DNA from: Gemmatimonadaceae bacterium
Lineage (GTDB): Bacteria; Gemmatimonadota; Gemmatimonadetes; Gemmatimonadales; Gemmatimonadaceae
Direction: 5' to 3'
Assembly (NCBI GenBank): GCA_013820975.1
Contig: JACDHQ010000183.1
Coordinates: forward strand, 1 to 5,480
Length of the DNA: 5,480 bases
The notes under the pieces were generated by a model, which had not been told where the DNA came from, did no database searches, and worked only from the letters and a program-made list of their open reading frames with translations. Made by a program: the position numbers and the translations under genes. Numbering within the stretch: position 1 is the stretch's first letter; each line of letters begins with the position of its first letter. Below, in pieces: positions 5,049 to 5,480 of the stretch.

Positions 5049-5480
5049 ATGCAGTCGCTCGCCCTCCGCACCGCCCTCGCCTTCGCCCTCCTCGTCGCCA
5101 CGCCCGCCGCAGTCGCCGCCCAGCCCGGCCCCATCGTGCCCGACAGCGTCGCCGCTGCACTCGTGGCCGGGCTCGACCTCGAGCGCTACAAGGCGACCAT
5201 CAAGGGGCTCACGCAGTTCGGCGACCGCCGCCAGGGCACCGACCGCAATCGTGCGGCGATCGACTGGATCGAGGCGCAGCTGCGGAGCTACGGCTGTGCG
5301 AACGTCGAGCGGATGACCTACGAGTACGCTCCTCCAGCGCCGCGGCCGGCGGTGGCACGTCCCGACGCGACCGCGCGTCGCCAGCGGCCCGATTCCAATC
5401 GCATCACCACCGCCGCCGGCGGCGGACGGGCGCGCGGCATCCGCGCTCGCACGGGAGTGAACAACGACTCGCCCCGGCAG
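5049..5480 (+). CDS. Exported M28-family peptidase, N-terminal part (3' end outside window)
   Basis: From ATG 5049 the frame is open to the end of the window (144 residues seen). GGAG at 5038-5041 with a 7-base spacer supports this start. Residues 1-24 are a Sec signal peptide (Arg7, hydrophobic 9-17, cleavage around AVAA before Gln25). The region LERYKATIKGLTQFGDRRQG followed by AAIDWIEAQLRSYGCANVER is the usual lead-in helix pair of M28 aminopeptidases ('..L..FG.R..GT..N..A..WI...L...G'). A Pro/Arg/Gly-rich stretch follows, then TGVNNDSPRQ. The zinc ligands (HxD and later Glu, Asp, His) would come downstream and are not visible, so catalysis is inferred from family. The gene is strongly C-rich on its coding strand (many GCC, CTC), unlike the G-rich his genes. 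It is the divergent neighbour of the toxin-antitoxin relic. Confidence 0.78.
   Translation, partial: MQSLALRTALAFALLVATPAAVAAQPGPIVPDSVAAALVAGLDLERYKATIKGLTQFGDRRQGTDRNRAAIDWIEAQLRSYGCANVERMTYEYAPPAPRPAVARPDATARRQRPDSNRITTAAGGGRARGIRARTGVNNDSPRQ

Noticed and set aside
1..5480. tRNA, rRNA, CRISPR array, complete insertion sequence or riboswitch
   Set aside because: I saw no cloverleaf ending in a tRNA-like TΨC arm, no regularly spaced repeats, no transposase fragment and no recognisable riboswitch core. A covariance-model search would be needed to exclude small structured RNAs.

Overview
The window is GC-rich (about two thirds G+C by eye). It looks like a chromosomal stretch from a free-living Gram-negative-type bacterium: it has a histidine operon, two exported proteins with Sec signal peptides and a lipoprotein. 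The gene content and the style of the M28 peptidase would suit Gemmatimonadota or a similar high-GC phylum. That placement is an inference from general familiarity, not something the sequence proves.

Bases 1-2552 (+ strand) are the 3' half of a tightly coupled histidine biosynthesis operon: the end of hisB, then hisF, a histidinol-phosphatase of the inositol-monophosphatase family (hisN type), and a fused hisIE. Start and stop codons abut (TAG|ATG) or overlap by 4 bases (GTGA, ATGA), so translation is probably coupled. The four products cover dehydration of imidazoleglycerol phosphate (HisB), the cyclase half of IGP synthase (HisF), dephosphorylation of histidinol phosphate (HisN), and steps 2 and 3 of the pathway (HisIE). 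hisH and hisA are not between hisB and hisF, so they must lie elsewhere.

Bases 2553-3082 carry no intact gene. They hold a striking 79-base inverted repeat with 19-base arms, then an operator-like cluster of GTAAG/CTTAC half-sites, then a decayed AbrB/MazE-like antitoxin. The antitoxin's two ends are recognisable but lie in different reading frames because the middle is deleted.

Bases 3083-4147 (- strand) encode an exported SMP-30/gluconolactonase-like beta-propeller, convergent with the his operon. Divergent from it, after a plausible sigma70-type promoter, is a small lipoprotein of unknown function (4300-4725, +).

Bases 4767-4937 (- strand) hold a second toxin-antitoxin relic: the first ~24 residues of a Phd/YefM antitoxin joined in frame to the last ~32 residues of a VapC-type PIN toxin. 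A tandem GTTGGTCA repeat upstream may be the old operator. From 5049 to the window end is the start of an exported M28-family zinc peptidase.

The most unusual content is the pair of toxin-antitoxin relics about 1.7 kb apart, both with internal deletions and both still preceded by repeat motifs that could be their operators, plus the unexplained long inverted repeat after the his operon.
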